Assembly (NCBI RefSeq): GCF_007988865.1
Contig: NZ_BJUY01000021.1
Location: 1 to 36,085, forward strand
DNA length: 36,085 bases
Direction: 5' to 3'
Origin: Alkalibacterium kapii
Lineage (GTDB): Bacteria; Bacillota; Bacilli; Lactobacillales; Carnobacteriaceae_A
Shown piece after piece: positions 36,062-36,085 of this stretch. Within the stretch, counting starts at the first letter, position 1. The number at the start of each line of letters is the position of its first letter. The notes beneath the pieces were generated by a model, which saw only the letters and a list, made by a program, of their open reading frames with translations, was not told where the DNA came from and did no database searches. Both the position numbers and the translations under genes were made by a program.

Positions 36062-36085
36062 CGTTTAAAAGTAAGTATATAAAAA

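Noticed and set aside
34021-36085. tRNA or rRNA genes, integrase or insertion-sequence remnants anywhere in the window
   Set aside because: I looked for cloverleaf, rRNA and transposase features in all gaps and found none.

Overview
The window is chromosomal DNA from a low-GC Gram-positive bacterium of the order Lactobacillales. Carnobacteriaceae is my best guess (inference from protein sequences and gene order; no 16S is present). It carries one of the most conserved blocks of a Firmicutes chromosome. 28 of the 30 genes lie on the minus strand. Read in the direction of transcription (right to left) they are msmK, dut, radA, yacL, gltX, cysS, mrnC, rlmB, yacP, sigH, [apbE with divergent eetB-like], rpmG, secE, nusG, rplK, rplA, rplJ, rplL, [rodA, ftsW, pyrP], rsmC-like, rpoB, rpoC, rpsL, rpsG, fusA, tuf. 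This is the Bacillus subtilis radA-to-tufA order with some genes missing (disA, ispD/ispF, cysE, ybxF) and two cassettes inserted (bracketed).

Layout. 1-730: no gene; a 52-bp tandem array, a degenerate 51-bp array, then the tuf terminator. 732-5324: str operon (rpsL-rpsG-fusA, tuf with an extra promoter). 5667-13029: rpoC and rpoB behind a long leader. 13030-14256: rpoB leader, a 52-bp duplicated hairpin unit, and a methyltransferase. 14355-18427: uracil permease with a PyrR attenuator, then FtsW and RodA. 18428-19282: an 855-bp gap with a possible small RNA and an eight-unit 51-bp repeat array. 19283-23013: ribosomal protein and Sec/Nus genes with L10-leader and L1-type control sites. 23108-24866: divergent flavin-transferase and membrane-protein pair. 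25002-33970: sigma factor, RNA-processing enzymes, two tRNA synthetases, YacL, RadA and dUTPase. 34150-35256: sugar-import ATPase. 35714-36013: HesB-like protein on the plus strand.

The genes are mostly core information processing: transcription (rpoB, rpoC, nusG, sigH), translation (ribosomal proteins, tuf, fusA, gltX, cysS, rlmB), RNA turnover (yacP/Rae1, mrnC), DNA repair and nucleotide hygiene (radA, dut), secretion (secE) and wall synthesis (ftsW, rodA). Regulation looks heavily leader-based: I can place an L10 leader, a PyrR attenuator, an attenuator-like hairpin directly before nusG, two L1-type sites, and long structured leaders before rpsL and rpoB.

The least explained content is not in the genes. 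Four intergenic places hold tandem repeats whose sequences differ but whose unit is always 51 or 52 bp and usually contains an inverted repeat, in some cases kept by compensating changes. I do not recognise this family and consider it the best candidate for something undescribed.
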